From NCBI GenBank assembly GCA_041650805.1, contig JBAZKM010000007.1, positions 58,449 through 122,448 on the forward strand: a stretch of DNA of 64,000 nt, in the 5' to 3' direction. Below, piece by piece: positions 14,467-23,394 of this stretch; the stretch's first letter is position 1, and the number at the start of each line of letters is the position of its first letter. The notes under the pieces were generated by a model. The model was not told the origin of the DNA. It searched no databases and saw only the letters and a program-made list of their open reading frames with translations. Position numbers and translations under genes: made by a program. This DNA comes from Candidatus Omnitrophota bacterium. GTDB lineage: Bacteria; Omnitrophota; Gorgyraeia; 2-01-FULL-45-10.

Positions 14467-15366
14467 ATGGCCAATGTCAATGCCAGGAGAGAGATATCCG
14501 TCCTGAGCGTATCGCTCTGGCTCACCGTAGGGTTCACATTTTTAAGCGTCGCGGTAGCGCTGCTGAGCGATTCACAGACCCTGATGCTTGACGGCGTATA
14601 CGGCGTCGTGGACGTCATACTCTACATATTCGCCATATTCGTCGCGAAGAAGATATACGAACCGCCTAACGAGAAGTATCACTTCGGTTACGCTAAATTC
14701 GAGCCTTTCATGACCGCGGTGGAAGGCGTATTGATCGTCTCCATATGCATAGCGAGCATCATGTCAAGCCTGCAGGATATAGCCCACCCCGACCCCATCA
14801 ACAACAGCCGCGCGGTAATACTCTATGCGCTCGTCAGTTTCTTCATATGCGTCGGGTTCGGCAAATATATGCGGATGGTGGCGAAGAGGTGGCATTCCCA
14901 GATCCTTATGGTCGACAGCGAATTCTGGGTCCAGTCGGGCATCATAAGCGGCATCATATTCCTGGCGTTCGGGGTGACGCACTTCCTTTCAAAGACGACC
15001 CTGGCGGTATACGAGGACTATGTGGACCCGGTCCTCTGCATACTCTTTTCCCTCTTCCTCCTGACCAAACCTTTAAGCATCATCAGGGAGAGCTTCTTCG
15101 ACCTTGTGGACGCGAACCCCGGCAAGGAAATGACCGCGACCATCAGGGATTTTATAAACGAAAGCAACAAAAGATACGACCTCGGGGGCGTCAAATGGGT
15201 AAAGATCAGGAAGGCCGGCCGTAAGGCATTCGCCATCGTCTCATTCAAGGCAGACGATAATAAGAGCGTAAAAGAGCTCGATCTTATACGGCTCAATATA
15301 TGTAATGACGCCTCAAGGGTCAACCAGGCCCTGGAGATCATCATCCTCTTTAACCGCCATATATGA
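14467..15366 (+). CDS. cation diffusion facilitator family transporter with altered metal site
   Basis: A 299-residue membrane protein with about six membrane helices and a C-terminal cytoplasmic domain (about 215-299), the architecture of CDF exporters. The ribosome site ggaggg sits 4 bases before ATG 14467. The TM2 site normally reads D-x-x-H/D-x-x-x-D; here it is LDGVYGVVD, with Tyr in the first liganding position, and TM5 reads DSEFWVQSG, where the usual H-x-x-x-D is lost. The protein may therefore move another ion or have lost zinc transport. It overlaps the amidohydrolase gene by four bases and heads a five-gene run. Confidence 0.85.
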   Translation: MANVNARREISVLSVSLWLTVGFTFLSVAVALLSDSQTLMLDGVYGVVDVILYIFAIFVAKKIYEPPNEKYHFGYAKFEPFMTAVEGVLIVSICIASIMSSLQDIAHPDPINNSRAVILYALVSFFICVGFGKYMRMVAKRWHSQILMVDSEFWVQSGIISGIIFLAFGVTHFLSKTTLAVYEDYVDPVLCILFSLFLLTKPLSIIRESFFDLVDANPGKEMTATIRDFINESNKRYDLGGVKWVKIRKAGRKAFAIVSFKADDNKSVKELDLIRLNICNDASRVNQALEIIILFNRHI

Positions 15367-17099
15367 GATCGATACGCGTTTTGACATCGGCCGCGGCGGC
15401 GGTCATCTTCTTGTCCCTTCTCACGCCGGGGGCAGTCCCCGCGGAGGATAGATCCCCCGCCGACCTTCTACTATTACACGGCCGCATCTACACATCCGAC
15501 CCGGGCACACCCTGGGTCGAGGCACTCGCGGTCCGGGGCGGCGTAATACAGGCGATGGGCGCGGACCGCCAGATCGAAAGATACCGCGGCCCGCATACCG
15601 GGGTGATCGACCTGGGCGGACGCATGGCCATGCCCGGGATCATCGACAGCCATACACACTTTCTACAGGGAAGCAGGGGCCTCTCATGGGCGCATCTCGA
15701 CGGTGTCCGCTCGCCGGGTGAGATGAAAGAGCGCATACGCGGCTATGCCGCCGGCCATCCGCAGGAGAGCTGGATCCGCGGCGCCGGATGGACATACGAC
15801 GTCCCCTACCCCTCCGGGCTGCCCGCAAGAGAGCTGCTCGACGAGGCCGTGCCGGACCGGCCCGCGGTGATGGAGTCGTGCGACATGCACAGTTACTGGG
15901 TGAACTCGCGGGCGCTCGAGATGGCGAAGATAACGCGCGATACGCCCGACCCCCGGGAGAACGGGACCGTCACCGGCCGGATAGTGCGGGACCCCAAAAC
16001 CGGCGAACCGACGGGCGTGCTGAAAGAGGCGGCCATGGTGCTGATGCGTAATGTAATGCCCGAGCCTTCGAAAGAAGACGACCTCGCGTCTCTCCGCAAC
16101 GGGATGGCGTATGCCAACCGTCACGGCGTTACGACCGTCGTCAACGCGAGCGGTGACATACGCGAGATGGAACTATACGATGAGCTTCACCGGCGCGGCG
16201 AGCTTACGCTCCGCATAAAGGCGGCCATGGGAGAGATCGCCGGCGCCAGACACCGCCTTACCCCGGAAACGATGGCGGCATTCGAAGAGACGAGGCGCCG
16301 CTTCCGTGATGATTGGGTGATGACGGGCCTTATTAAATTCTTCCTCGACGGCGTGGTAGAGACGCACACAGCCGCAATGCTCAAGCCGTATTCCGACGAC
16401 CCCTCGCAATCGGGCGGCACAAATTACTCAAAAGAGGAATTCGACGCGATCGTCACGGAGCTGGACCGGCGCGGCCTCCAGGTGATGACGCATGCTATAG
16501 GCGACGCCGCGGTGCGGATGGCGCTCGATGCCTATGGAGCGGCTGAAAAGAAGAACGGGCCGCGCGACAGGCGGTTCCGCATCGAACATATCGAAGTGCT
16601 CGATCCGGCCGACCTGCCGAGGTTCGGCGGACAGGGCGTGATCGCCAGCATGCAGCCGCTCCATTTTGCCGGTGGCGCGGATTCGGAGCAGTGGCGGCGG
16701 AATATCGGCCCGGGGCGCCTGCAGGAAGGGTTTGTGTGGTACGACCTGGCCTCTGCGGGAGGCAGGCCGGTATTCGGCAGCGATTGGCCGATAGTGACGA
16801 TCGACGCGTTCCAGTCGATGCAGACGGCCGTAACGCGGCAGACCGTTGAAGGGGACCCGGAAGGCGGATGGTTCCCCGCACAGCGCCTCTCCCTCGACCA
16901 GGCCCTCTCGGGCTATACATGCAGGGCGGCCTATGCCGCTTTCCTCGAAGACCGTACCGGCACAATCGGGCCGGGTAAGCTTGCCGACATCATCGTGCTG
17001 TCACAGAACCTCTTCGAGATACCCGCGCGCGATATCGGGAAGACAAAAGTCATGCTGACGATGGTCAACGGAAAAGTCGTGTGGCGCGATGGAATATAG
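15363..17099 (+). CDS. exported amidohydrolase (Amidohydro_3/YtcJ family)
   Basis: A 578-residue metal-dependent hydrolase with an N-terminal signal peptide (hydrophobic about residues 9-24, then A-E-D). The metal motif H-x-H is in DSHTHF near residue 97, the later metal His lies in MTHAIGDAAV, and the final Asp is in GSDWPI near 475. The insert with PDPRENG and GEPTGVLKE is typical of the YtcJ branch, whose members hydrolyse amides of unknown nature and are often called AepA-like. Its export is unusual for the superfamily but common in this branch. It starts in the last codons of the CDF gene (ATGA). Confidence 0.88.
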   Translation: MRSIRVLTSAAAAVIFLSLLTPGAVPAEDRSPADLLLLHGRIYTSDPGTPWVEALAVRGGVIQAMGADRQIERYRGPHTGVIDLGGRMAMPGIIDSHTHFLQGSRGLSWAHLDGVRSPGEMKERIRGYAAGHPQESWIRGAGWTYDVPYPSGLPARELLDEAVPDRPAVMESCDMHSYWVNSRALEMAKITRDTPDPRENGTVTGRIVRDPKTGEPTGVLKEAAMVLMRNVMPEPSKEDDLASLRNGMAYANRHGVTTVVNASGDIREMELYDELHRRGELTLRIKAAMGEIAGARHRLTPETMAAFEETRRRFRDDWVMTGLIKFFLDGVVETHTAAMLKPYSDDPSQSGGTNYSKEEFDAIVTELDRRGLQVMTHAIGDAAVRMALDAYGAAEKKNGPRDRRFRIEHIEVLDPADLPRFGGQGVIASMQPLHFAGGADSEQWRRNIGPGRLQEGFVWYDLASAGGRPVFGSDWPIVTIDAFQSMQTAVTRQTVEGDPEGGWFPAQRLSLDQALSGYTCRAAYAAFLEDRTGTIGPGKLADIIVLSQNLFEIPARDIGKTKVMLTMVNGKVVWRDGI

Positions 17100-18513
17100 G
17101 AAAGACCTGGGACTTTACCATAAAATTCTCTTCGCATCCTTTGCCGTCCTCGTCTTCGCCGCCAAGTTCGGCGTCCTGAATACGCCCTTCCACTGGGACG
17201 AGATCGGATGGGTGAACGCCGCCCACTGGTTCAGCGAGAACGGCCTCTACCGCTCCATGCCCGGGCTCTACCCAAAGGGCCTAATCTTTGGTCATCCGCC
17301 GCTCCTTTCCCTCACCGCGGCCGCCCTATATAAGGTATTCGGAGAATCGGTATGGCTGACCCATCTTTCCATATTGCCGTTCTCATTCATCGGCATGCTC
17401 TTCACGTATCTCATCGGCGAACATTTCTACGGGCGGCGTACGGGGATCCTGGCGGCCCTCTTCCTATTCTTCTCCCCCGTCTACTTTGCCCAGTCGGGCA
17501 TGTTCCTCGGGGACCTGCCGGTAGCGGCGCTCGGGGCGGCAAGCGTATACTTCATGTTGAAGAAGAGATACGGATATTACCTCGCGGCCTCTCTCCCGAT
17601 GGTCCTCATAAAGGAGACGGGGATAACCATCGTCATCGCGATCCTCGCATATATGCTCCTTGCGGAAAGGAAGAAGGCGAAAGCCATCCTGCCCGAGATA
17701 CTGAAATACGGCGTGCCGCTCCTGGTCATCGCGATCTTCTTTGTGATACAGAAGGCCGCCGCAGGAAGACCGTTCTTCATAGTGTGGGATAAATTCAAAT
17801 TCTTCGTCTTCGGCCTGAGGAACATAAAGCTCTTCTTCATGATAACAGAATGGATATTCTTCTCCCAGCTCCGTTTTGTCTTCACCATACTCATATGCCT
17901 TAACCTCTTCCTGCATGACGGGTCGGAGCGCAGGAAGGAGCTCCTCCTCTTCTCGCTCATCATATTATTCTCCGGATACTCATTCTCTTTCCTATTCTTC
18001 CTGCCAAGGTACCTGATGTCTGTACTCCCTTTCATATCTATAATGGGGGCGTGGTCGTTCACGGAACTGGTAAGGACGCGGGCGCTCCGGGATATTGCCG
18101 GGGCCGCCATGGTCATCATGCTGGCCCTGTCTATGGATAAAGCTGAGGACCCCGGTACGGGCGAATGCACCATGAAGTACCTCGACATAGTCAACGTACA
18201 GAAGGCGATCTCCCGATTTATAGAAGAAGGGTTCCCCGGTTCGGCCGTCCTGACCGCCTGGCCGCAGGCGGAAGAGCTTTCCAATCCTTACCTGGGGTAT
18301 GTGGACAAACCGGTAAAGACCGTGAGATCGGCCGGGCAGGACGGCTTTGACCTCATACTCTATTCAGCCCCTTCGAGCGACGGGAAGGCCGCGTTAAGAA
18401 AGTACGCTTTGAAGAACGGATTTTCCCTGATCAGGCGCCTGGAAGGGCGCGGTGGTATAGTCGCGGAACTATACGGCAGAAATTATATTGCGGACGGGTC
18501 CTCTTTAAAGTAA
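17089..18513 (+). CDS. GT39/ArnT-like integral membrane glycosyltransferase
   Basis: A 474-residue polytopic protein with roughly ten membrane helices. The first periplasmic loop has HWDEIGW near residue 33, the acidic motif of GT-C fold enzymes (PMT/ArnT), and FGHPPLLS downstream fits the same fold. Such enzymes transfer sugars from polyprenyl-phosphate donors to lipids or proteins outside the membrane. The C-terminal soluble part (about 360-474) is short. It begins inside the end of the amidohydrolase gene, so is probably co-translated. Acceptor and sugar unknown. Confidence 0.8.
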   Translation: MEYRKDLGLYHKILFASFAVLVFAAKFGVLNTPFHWDEIGWVNAAHWFSENGLYRSMPGLYPKGLIFGHPPLLSLTAAALYKVFGESVWLTHLSILPFSFIGMLFTYLIGEHFYGRRTGILAALFLFFSPVYFAQSGMFLGDLPVAALGAASVYFMLKKRYGYYLAASLPMVLIKETGITIVIAILAYMLLAERKKAKAILPEILKYGVPLLVIAIFFVIQKAAAGRPFFIVWDKFKFFVFGLRNIKLFFMITEWIFFSQLRFVFTILICLNLFLHDGSERRKELLLFSLIILFSGYSFSFLFFLPRYLMSVLPFISIMGAWSFTELVRTRALRDIAGAAMVIMLALSMDKAEDPGTGECTMKYLDIVNVQKAISRFIEEGFPGSAVLTAWPQAEELSNPYLGYVDKPVKTVRSAGQDGFDLILYSAPSSDGKAALRKYALKNGFSLIRRLEGRGGIVAELYGRNYIADGSSLK

Positions 18514-18537
18514 AATGGATAGACGTTAAGGAGACGC

Positions 18538-19287
18538 TTGATGCTGGTAGGTATAATTGCGTTCATCAGCGAATATCTCGATTCCGGCCTCGGCATGGGT
18601 TACGGGACGGCGCTCGCCCCGATACTCATAATCATGGGTTACGATCCGATCAGGGTGGTCCCAGCCATACTCATATCTCAGCTCTTCACCGATATAGCGG
18701 CCTGCATATCCCATCACAGCTTATCCAATGTCGATCTCAATATAAGGTCTAAGGACTTCAGGATCGCCCTGACCCTCGGCCTGATAAGCTCCGTAGGTGT
18801 CATATTGTCGGTCGCGATAGCCGTGAAGATCCCAAAATGGCTCCTGACGCTCTATATAGGACTGCTGGTCCTCTCGATGGGCATACTGATCCTGGCCACC
18901 GCGGACAGGCCGATGAGCTTCTCCTGGCGGAAGATCATGGGTATCAGTTTTCTCGCCTCCTTCAATAAAGGGATATCCGGCGGAGGATACGGCCCGCTCG
19001 TCATGGGAGGCCAGATGCTCTCCGGTGTATGCGCCAGGAATGCCGTGGGGATAACGGCATTCGCGGAGGCGGTGACGTGTCTCGTCGGTTTCATCATATA
19101 TCTGATAATGGGTAAGGCGATGGACTGGAAGCTCATAGGGCTCCTCATCGTCTGGGCTACATGCGCGGTCCCCGTAGCCGCCCTGACCGTAAAGAACGTC
19201 GATTCCGAGCGTCTGAAGAAGTATATAGGTGTGCTCGTGACGATCCTGGGCATCTTCACCCTGATGAAGATAAGCCAGGGGGCATAA
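18538..19287 (+). CDS. TauE/SafE family sulfite/sulfonate exporter-like permease
   Basis: A 249-residue protein with about eight hydrophobic helices and two glycine-rich repeats (DSGLGMGYGTALAP near residue 15 and KGISGGGYGPLVMGGQ near 145), the internal duplication of the TauE/SafE family. Members are linked to export of sulfite, sulfoacetate and related anions; no neighbour here makes the substrate clear. It follows the glycosyltransferase by 24 bases. ATG at 18538 follows ggagacgcttg. Confidence 0.88.
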   Translation: MMLVGIIAFISEYLDSGLGMGYGTALAPILIIMGYDPIRVVPAILISQLFTDIAACISHHSLSNVDLNIRSKDFRIALTLGLISSVGVILSVAIAVKIPKWLLTLYIGLLVLSMGILILATADRPMSFSWRKIMGISFLASFNKGISGGGYGPLVMGGQMLSGVCARNAVGITAFAEAVTCLVGFIIYLIMGKAMDWKLIGLLIVWATCAVPVAALTVKNVDSERLKKYIGVLVTILGIFTLMKISQGA

Positions 19288-19310
19288 TAGATGACCGGGG
19301 GCGGGTGACC

Positions 19311-20375
19311 ATGAAGAGCAAAGTATATTTCATCGGGGCGGCCGAAACGAAACTGGAGCCGAGGATATCCGACCTGGAGAAGGAACTCAAAACGGCTGAC
19401 CCTTTCTCCCGCTATCAGAAGGGCGAGATCATACCGGTAAAGCTGACCATAGGCGATGCGCCCTGCATATATAACGTCAACCCGGAACTTGTCAGGACCG
19501 TCGTGTCGGGGATAAGGGCGGGCGGCGCCAAACCGTTCCTATTCGACACCTCCGTCATATACAGGGGCGAGCGCCAGAACGCCGTGGACCACCTGGCGCT
19601 GGCCAAAAATAAGGGGTTCTCTTACGCGAGGGTGGGCGCGCCGTTCATCGTGGCCGACGGCGTATTCGGACAGGACGGTAAAGAGTACGAGATCGGCTCA
19701 GCCGATCTGCCGAAGATAAAGATCCCTTCTTTCGTCGGCATGCTCGACAACCTCGTAGTCCTTTCCCACGTCACCGGACATATCGTGTCGCGTTATGCCG
19801 GCGCCATTAAGAACGTGGCCATGGGCATGGCCTGCCGTCCCACGAAACTGGCCCAGCACCATACGATAACGCCCTCCGTCAGGGCGGAGGCGTGCACGGC
19901 ATGCGGGCGGTGCATAGCGATATGCCCCGTGAAGGCGATATCGTTCGTCAAGGGAAAGGCGCATATCGACAAAGAGACGTGCATAGGATGCGGGGAGTGC
20001 CTGTGCGCCTGTAAATTCAACGCGATATCGATAGACTGGACGATAGAGCCGGCCGTCTTCTGCAGGAGGATGGTCGACGTCGCCTCATTCATACTCTCGA
20101 AATTCAAGAAGGCCTTCTTCGTGACGTTCGCGTTCGACATAACGGAGGAGTGCGACTGCATATCAACGGAAGACGACAAGATGGTGGCCGGGAACATCGG
20201 GATCCTCGCCTCGAGCGACCCCGTAGCCGTCGATAAGGCGGCCGTAGACCTCGTGCTGGAGAAGGAGCGCGACTCTTTCTTCAGCAGAGACGCAAAACTG
20301 TACGACTCGATGCTCAAATATGCCCGCGATAAGGGTCTTGGAAATACGGATTATGACCTGGTAAAGGGCTGTTAA
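19311..20375 (+). CDS. DUF362 protein with two [4Fe-4S] clusters
   Basis: A 354-residue protein. The DUF362 region occupies most of the chain and is split by a bacterial ferredoxin module: Cys195, 198, 201, 205 and Cys224, 227, 230, 234 in two C-x-x-C-x-x-C-x-x-x-C-P/K motifs. The DUF362 family has no settled enzymology; the fused ferredoxin implies electron transfer. I chose ATG 19311 because longer frames would run into the TauE gene; an in-frame GTG at 19305 is possible. It is the last gene of the run that starts with the CDF gene. Confidence 0.85.
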   Translation: MKSKVYFIGAAETKLEPRISDLEKELKTADPFSRYQKGEIIPVKLTIGDAPCIYNVNPELVRTVVSGIRAGGAKPFLFDTSVIYRGERQNAVDHLALAKNKGFSYARVGAPFIVADGVFGQDGKEYEIGSADLPKIKIPSFVGMLDNLVVLSHVTGHIVSRYAGAIKNVAMGMACRPTKLAQHHTITPSVRAEACTACGRCIAICPVKAISFVKGKAHIDKETCIGCGECLCACKFNAISIDWTIEPAVFCRRMVDVASFILSKFKKAFFVTFAFDITEECDCISTEDDKMVAGNIGILASSDPVAVDKAAVDLVLEKERDSFFSRDAKLYDSMLKYARDKGLGNTDYDLVKGC

Positions 20376-20401
20376 CTTTTTATTACATTTACATTTTTTG
20401 C

Positions 20402-20430
20402 TTGCCATCTCCCATTTTCGATGGTATACT
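20402..20430 (+). promoter_or_regulatory. sigma70 promoter of the PilZ gene
   Basis: TTGCCA (20402-20407) and TATACT (20425-20430) with a 17-bp spacer; transcription would start near 20437, leaving a leader with an aaggag ribosome site before ATG 20485. Confidence 0.75.
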
Positions 20431-20484
20431 TTATAGGCGTATAAAAACGACATTAAGACGTATTTTAGAACAAAGGAGACATTT

Positions 20485-20868
20485 ATGGCGGAACCGATCC
20501 CCGGAAAGAACAGAAGAGAATTCCTCAGATACAGATACGAAAAGCCGATCCATTACAGTATCGTCACCTCGAGTAAAGACCTGCAGCCGATCGCTTCCTC
20601 CGTAATGAAGGCCGTCTCGAAAAATCTGAGCGCCTGCGGCATACTCTTCAGCACCAAAGACGCGCCGGATATGTCGAGCGTCCTCATCCTCGACCTGGAC
20701 CACAGGACGAGCAGGATCTGCCAGGAGATAGAAGAGAACGCCCTCATCATAAACAACAAACTGCTGGGTAAGGTCGTGCGCATAGAAGAGTGCAGCGACG
20801 GCATGCGCGACGTCGGGGTGGCATTCATCAAAAAATCGACAGACCTCTCCAAGGACCTGGTCAAATAA
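20485..20868 (+). CDS. PilZ domain protein (probable c-di-GMP receptor)
   Basis: A 127-residue single-domain protein. The N-terminal KNRREFLRYRY supplies the R-x-x-x-R part of the c-di-GMP motif, and NLSACGIL near residue 48 is the D/N-x-S-x-x-G part, with Cys where Gly is usual. The rest fits a PilZ beta-barrel. It would bind c-di-GMP and act on a partner protein; an HD-GYP protein that might degrade the signal is encoded at 55724-57127. It has its own promoter and stands alone. Confidence 0.82.
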   Translation: MAEPIPGKNRREFLRYRYEKPIHYSIVTSSKDLQPIASSVMKAVSKNLSACGILFSTKDAPDMSSVLILDLDHRTSRICQEIEENALIINNKLLGKVVRIEECSDGMRDVGVAFIKKSTDLSKDLVK

Positions 20869-20965
20869 ATCATAGATAATACGGCATTTGACACGAAGTC
20901 CGCCGAAGCAAAGCTCCTTTGAATGACAAAAGCTGCGAAGGCGGATAGATCCCGGGCGATTTTGC

Positions 20966-20994
20966 TTGGGATTTATCATTTCTGACGATATAAT
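20966..20994 (+). promoter_or_regulatory. promoter of the MFS gene, near-leaderless
   Basis: TATAAT (20989-20994) with a weak -35 TTGGGA (20966-20971) at 17 bp. The expected start is at about 21001, one base before the ATG, and no Shine-Dalgarno is present. Confidence 0.5.
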
Positions 20995-21001
20995 AAATAC
21001 G

Positions 21002-22303
21002 ATGAAAGATAGAGATATTGAAAAGAGGGCGTCCGTGCTCGGGGTCACGTTCCGGGCGCTCGGTTACAGGAACTTCCGCCTCTTCTTCATAGGACAGGGC
21101 ATCTCCCTGGTCGGCACATGGGTACAACAGATCGCGATGGGATGGCTCGTCTACCGCCTAACCCACTCGGCATTCATCCTGGGGATAGTCGCCTTCGCGA
21201 GCCAGATACCCACATTCCTGCTCGGGCCGCTCGCGGGCGTGGCCAGCGACCGGCTGAACCGGCACCGCCTTATCATAACGACCCAGACGCTGGCCATGGT
21301 CCAGGCGTTCATAATGACCGGCCTCATGCTCACGGGCGCCATAAGGGTCTGGCATATAATAGCCCTCGGCACGGCGCTCGGGTGCATAAATGCCATGGAT
21401 ACGCCGGCGCGCCAGGCGTTCATAATCGACATGGTAGAAAAGAAAGAGACGCTCGGTAACGCCATAGCCCTGAATTCCATGATGTTCAATCTGGCCCGGC
21501 TGATCGGCCCTTCGATCGCGGGCATAATAATCTCGCTCACCGGAGAGACATGGTGTTTCTTCCTGAACGGGATAAGTTTCCTGGCGGTGATACTCTGTCT
21601 CCTTGCCATGAAGATCAGGCGCCGCGAGCTCCCCGCGAAGAGACAGCATATACTGAAAGACCTGAAAGAGGGTTTCGACTACGCCTTCGGGTTCGCCCCC
21701 ATAAAGTTCATCCTCTTCCTCATAAGCGTATTGAGTTTGACCGGCATGTCGTATGTGGTGCTCATGCCGGTATACGCCAAGGACATACTCGGCGGCGGGC
21801 CGCGCACTTTCGGATTTCTCATGGCCTCGGTCGGCATAGGCGCGGTGATAGGTACGGTGTATCTGGCTTCGCGCAAACATGTCCTGCGGCTCGGGCCGCT
21901 CATCCCTTTCTCTTCATTCCTTTTCGGCGCGGGGCTCTTCGCCTTTGCCTTCTCGCGCAACCTTACGGCATCGCTCGTCATACTCGGCATCATCGGGTTC
22001 GGGTTCATGGTGCAGATGGCATCCTGTAACACGGTGATCCAGACGATAGTCGATGACGATAAGCGCGGGCGGGTGATGAGCTTATACACGATGGCATTCC
22101 TGGGGATGGCGCCGGTAGGAAGCCTGCTGGCCGGCATGATCGCATCGCGCTGGGGCGCGGCGAACGCCGTTGCCATGGGAGGCATATTTTCGATAGCCGT
22201 GGCCGCCGTCTTTGCCTCTCAGCTGGAGAACCTGCGGAAGATCGTCAACCCCATATACGAAAATATCCATAAAGGAGGAGCTCATGAAAAGAGAGACCAA
22301 TAG
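21002..22303 (+). CDS. MFS transporter of the EntS/MFS_3 type
   Basis: A 433-residue protein with twelve likely membrane helices. The opening FRALGYRNFRLFFIGQGISLVGTWVQQIAMGW is the hallmark (quoted in two parts: FRALGYRNFRLFF, GISLVGTWVQQ) of the EntS/transmembrane-effector branch, and the loop GVASDRLNRHR is the family A motif. Substrates of the branch are siderophores and drugs; none can be named here. ATG 21002 is chosen over an upstream in-frame start (20966) that would lie inside the promoter. Its end overlaps the pfk ribosome site and start. Confidence 0.88.
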   Translation: MKDRDIEKRASVLGVTFRALGYRNFRLFFIGQGISLVGTWVQQIAMGWLVYRLTHSAFILGIVAFASQIPTFLLGPLAGVASDRLNRHRLIITTQTLAMVQAFIMTGLMLTGAIRVWHIIALGTALGCINAMDTPARQAFIIDMVEKKETLGNAIALNSMMFNLARLIGPSIAGIIISLTGETWCFFLNGISFLAVILCLLAMKIRRRELPAKRQHILKDLKEGFDYAFGFAPIKFILFLISVLSLTGMSYVVLMPVYAKDILGGGPRTFGFLMASVGIGAVIGTVYLASRKHVLRLGPLIPFSSFLFGAGLFAFAFSRNLTASLVILGIIGFGFMVQMASCNTVIQTIVDDDKRGRVMSLYTMAFLGMAPVGSLLAGMIASRWGAANAVAMGGIFSIAVAAVFASQLENLRKIVNPIYENIHKGGAHEKRDQ

Positions 22304-23393
22304 GGGCAAGGTCCAGAAGATAGGCATATTGACTGCCGGGGGCGACTGCCCGGGGCTTAACGTCGTCATACGGGCCGTGACGAAGATCGCCATACACAGC
22401 TACGGCATACACGTCCTCGGTTTCAAGGACGGCTACGACGGGCTTGTCAAAGATAACTTCATGGCGCTAAAGAGCCCGGACGTATCGGGCATACTGACCC
22501 TCGGGGGGACGATACTCGGGACCTCTAACGTCGCCGACCCTTACAGGTACGCGGTGGCGGAAGGAGAGAAGACCGTAATAAAAGACATGTCGCGGGATGC
22601 GATAGCCACATACAGGAGGCACAACCTTGACGCGCTCATCGTGGTGGGCGGTGACGGCACGCTCAGCGTGGCGTCTAAACTCATTAAAGACGGTCTCAAT
22701 ATAATCGGGGTGCCCAAGACGATAGATAACGACCTCTCCGAGACGGACTTCACGTTCGGTTTCGAGTCGGCCGTGGTGACGGCTACGGAGGCGATCGATA
22801 AGCTCCACTCGACCGCCCAGTCGCACCACAGGGTGATGATAGTGGAGGTGATGGGCCGTTACGCGGGGTGGATCGCCCTCTATTCGGGCGTGGCGGGCGG
22901 CGGCGACGTGATACTGATACCCGAGATACCCTACGACATAAAGAAGGTCTGCCAGAAGCTGGAAGAGCGCCACAGGTACGGGAAACGCTTCAGCATAATC
23001 GTCGTTGCCGAGGGCGCAAAGCCGAAAGGCGGGAAGCTCACCGTGCGCAAGGTCATAGAGAACTCTCCTGAAAAGATACGCCTGGGAGGCGTCGCGAACT
23101 CGCTTGCCGATGCGATCGAGAAGGCGACCGGGATCGAGACGCGCGCCACGATACTCGGCCACGTCCAGAGGGGCGGGACCCCCACCCCGTTCGACCGAAA
23201 TCTCGCCACGACCTACGGTGCCGGGGCGATCTACATGGCGGTCAGGAAGAAGTTCGGCCGGATGGTGGCCTTCAAGAAAGGCAGGATGACGGCCGTCCCC
23301 ATACAGAGGGCCATCGCGAAATTGAAACTCGTCAAGCCGGGGAACGCCCTCGTAAGGGCTTCGAGGGCGATGGGCATAAGCTTCGGCGATTGA
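22284..23393 (+). CDS. 6-phosphofructokinase, mixed-type active site
   Basis: A 369-residue phosphofructokinase: GGDCPGLN at 19-26, GGDGT at 122-126, PKTIDND at 144-150, TFGFESA, then MGRYAGW and the GHVQRGG segment. Gly in GGDG is the ATP-type residue, while Lys in PKTIDND (instead of PGTIDND) is shared with PPi-dependent and group III enzymes. I therefore expect an ATP-dependent group III enzyme, although PPi use should be tested. It catalyses fructose-6-phosphate phosphorylation in glycolysis. The site aggagg precedes ATG 22284, which lies 20 bases inside the MFS gene. It ends one base from the convergent next gene. Confidence 0.93.
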   Translation: MKRETNRGKVQKIGILTAGGDCPGLNVVIRAVTKIAIHSYGIHVLGFKDGYDGLVKDNFMALKSPDVSGILTLGGTILGTSNVADPYRYAVAEGEKTVIKDMSRDAIATYRRHNLDALIVVGGDGTLSVASKLIKDGLNIIGVPKTIDNDLSETDFTFGFESAVVTATEAIDKLHSTAQSHHRVMIVEVMGRYAGWIALYSGVAGGGDVILIPEIPYDIKKVCQKLEERHRYGKRFSIIVVAEGAKPKGGKLTVRKVIENSPEKIRLGGVANSLADAIEKATGIETRATILGHVQRGGTPTPFDRNLATTYGAGAIYMAVRKKFGRMVAFKKGRMTAVPIQRAIAKLKLVKPGNALVRASRAMGISFGD

Positions 23394-23394
23394 G

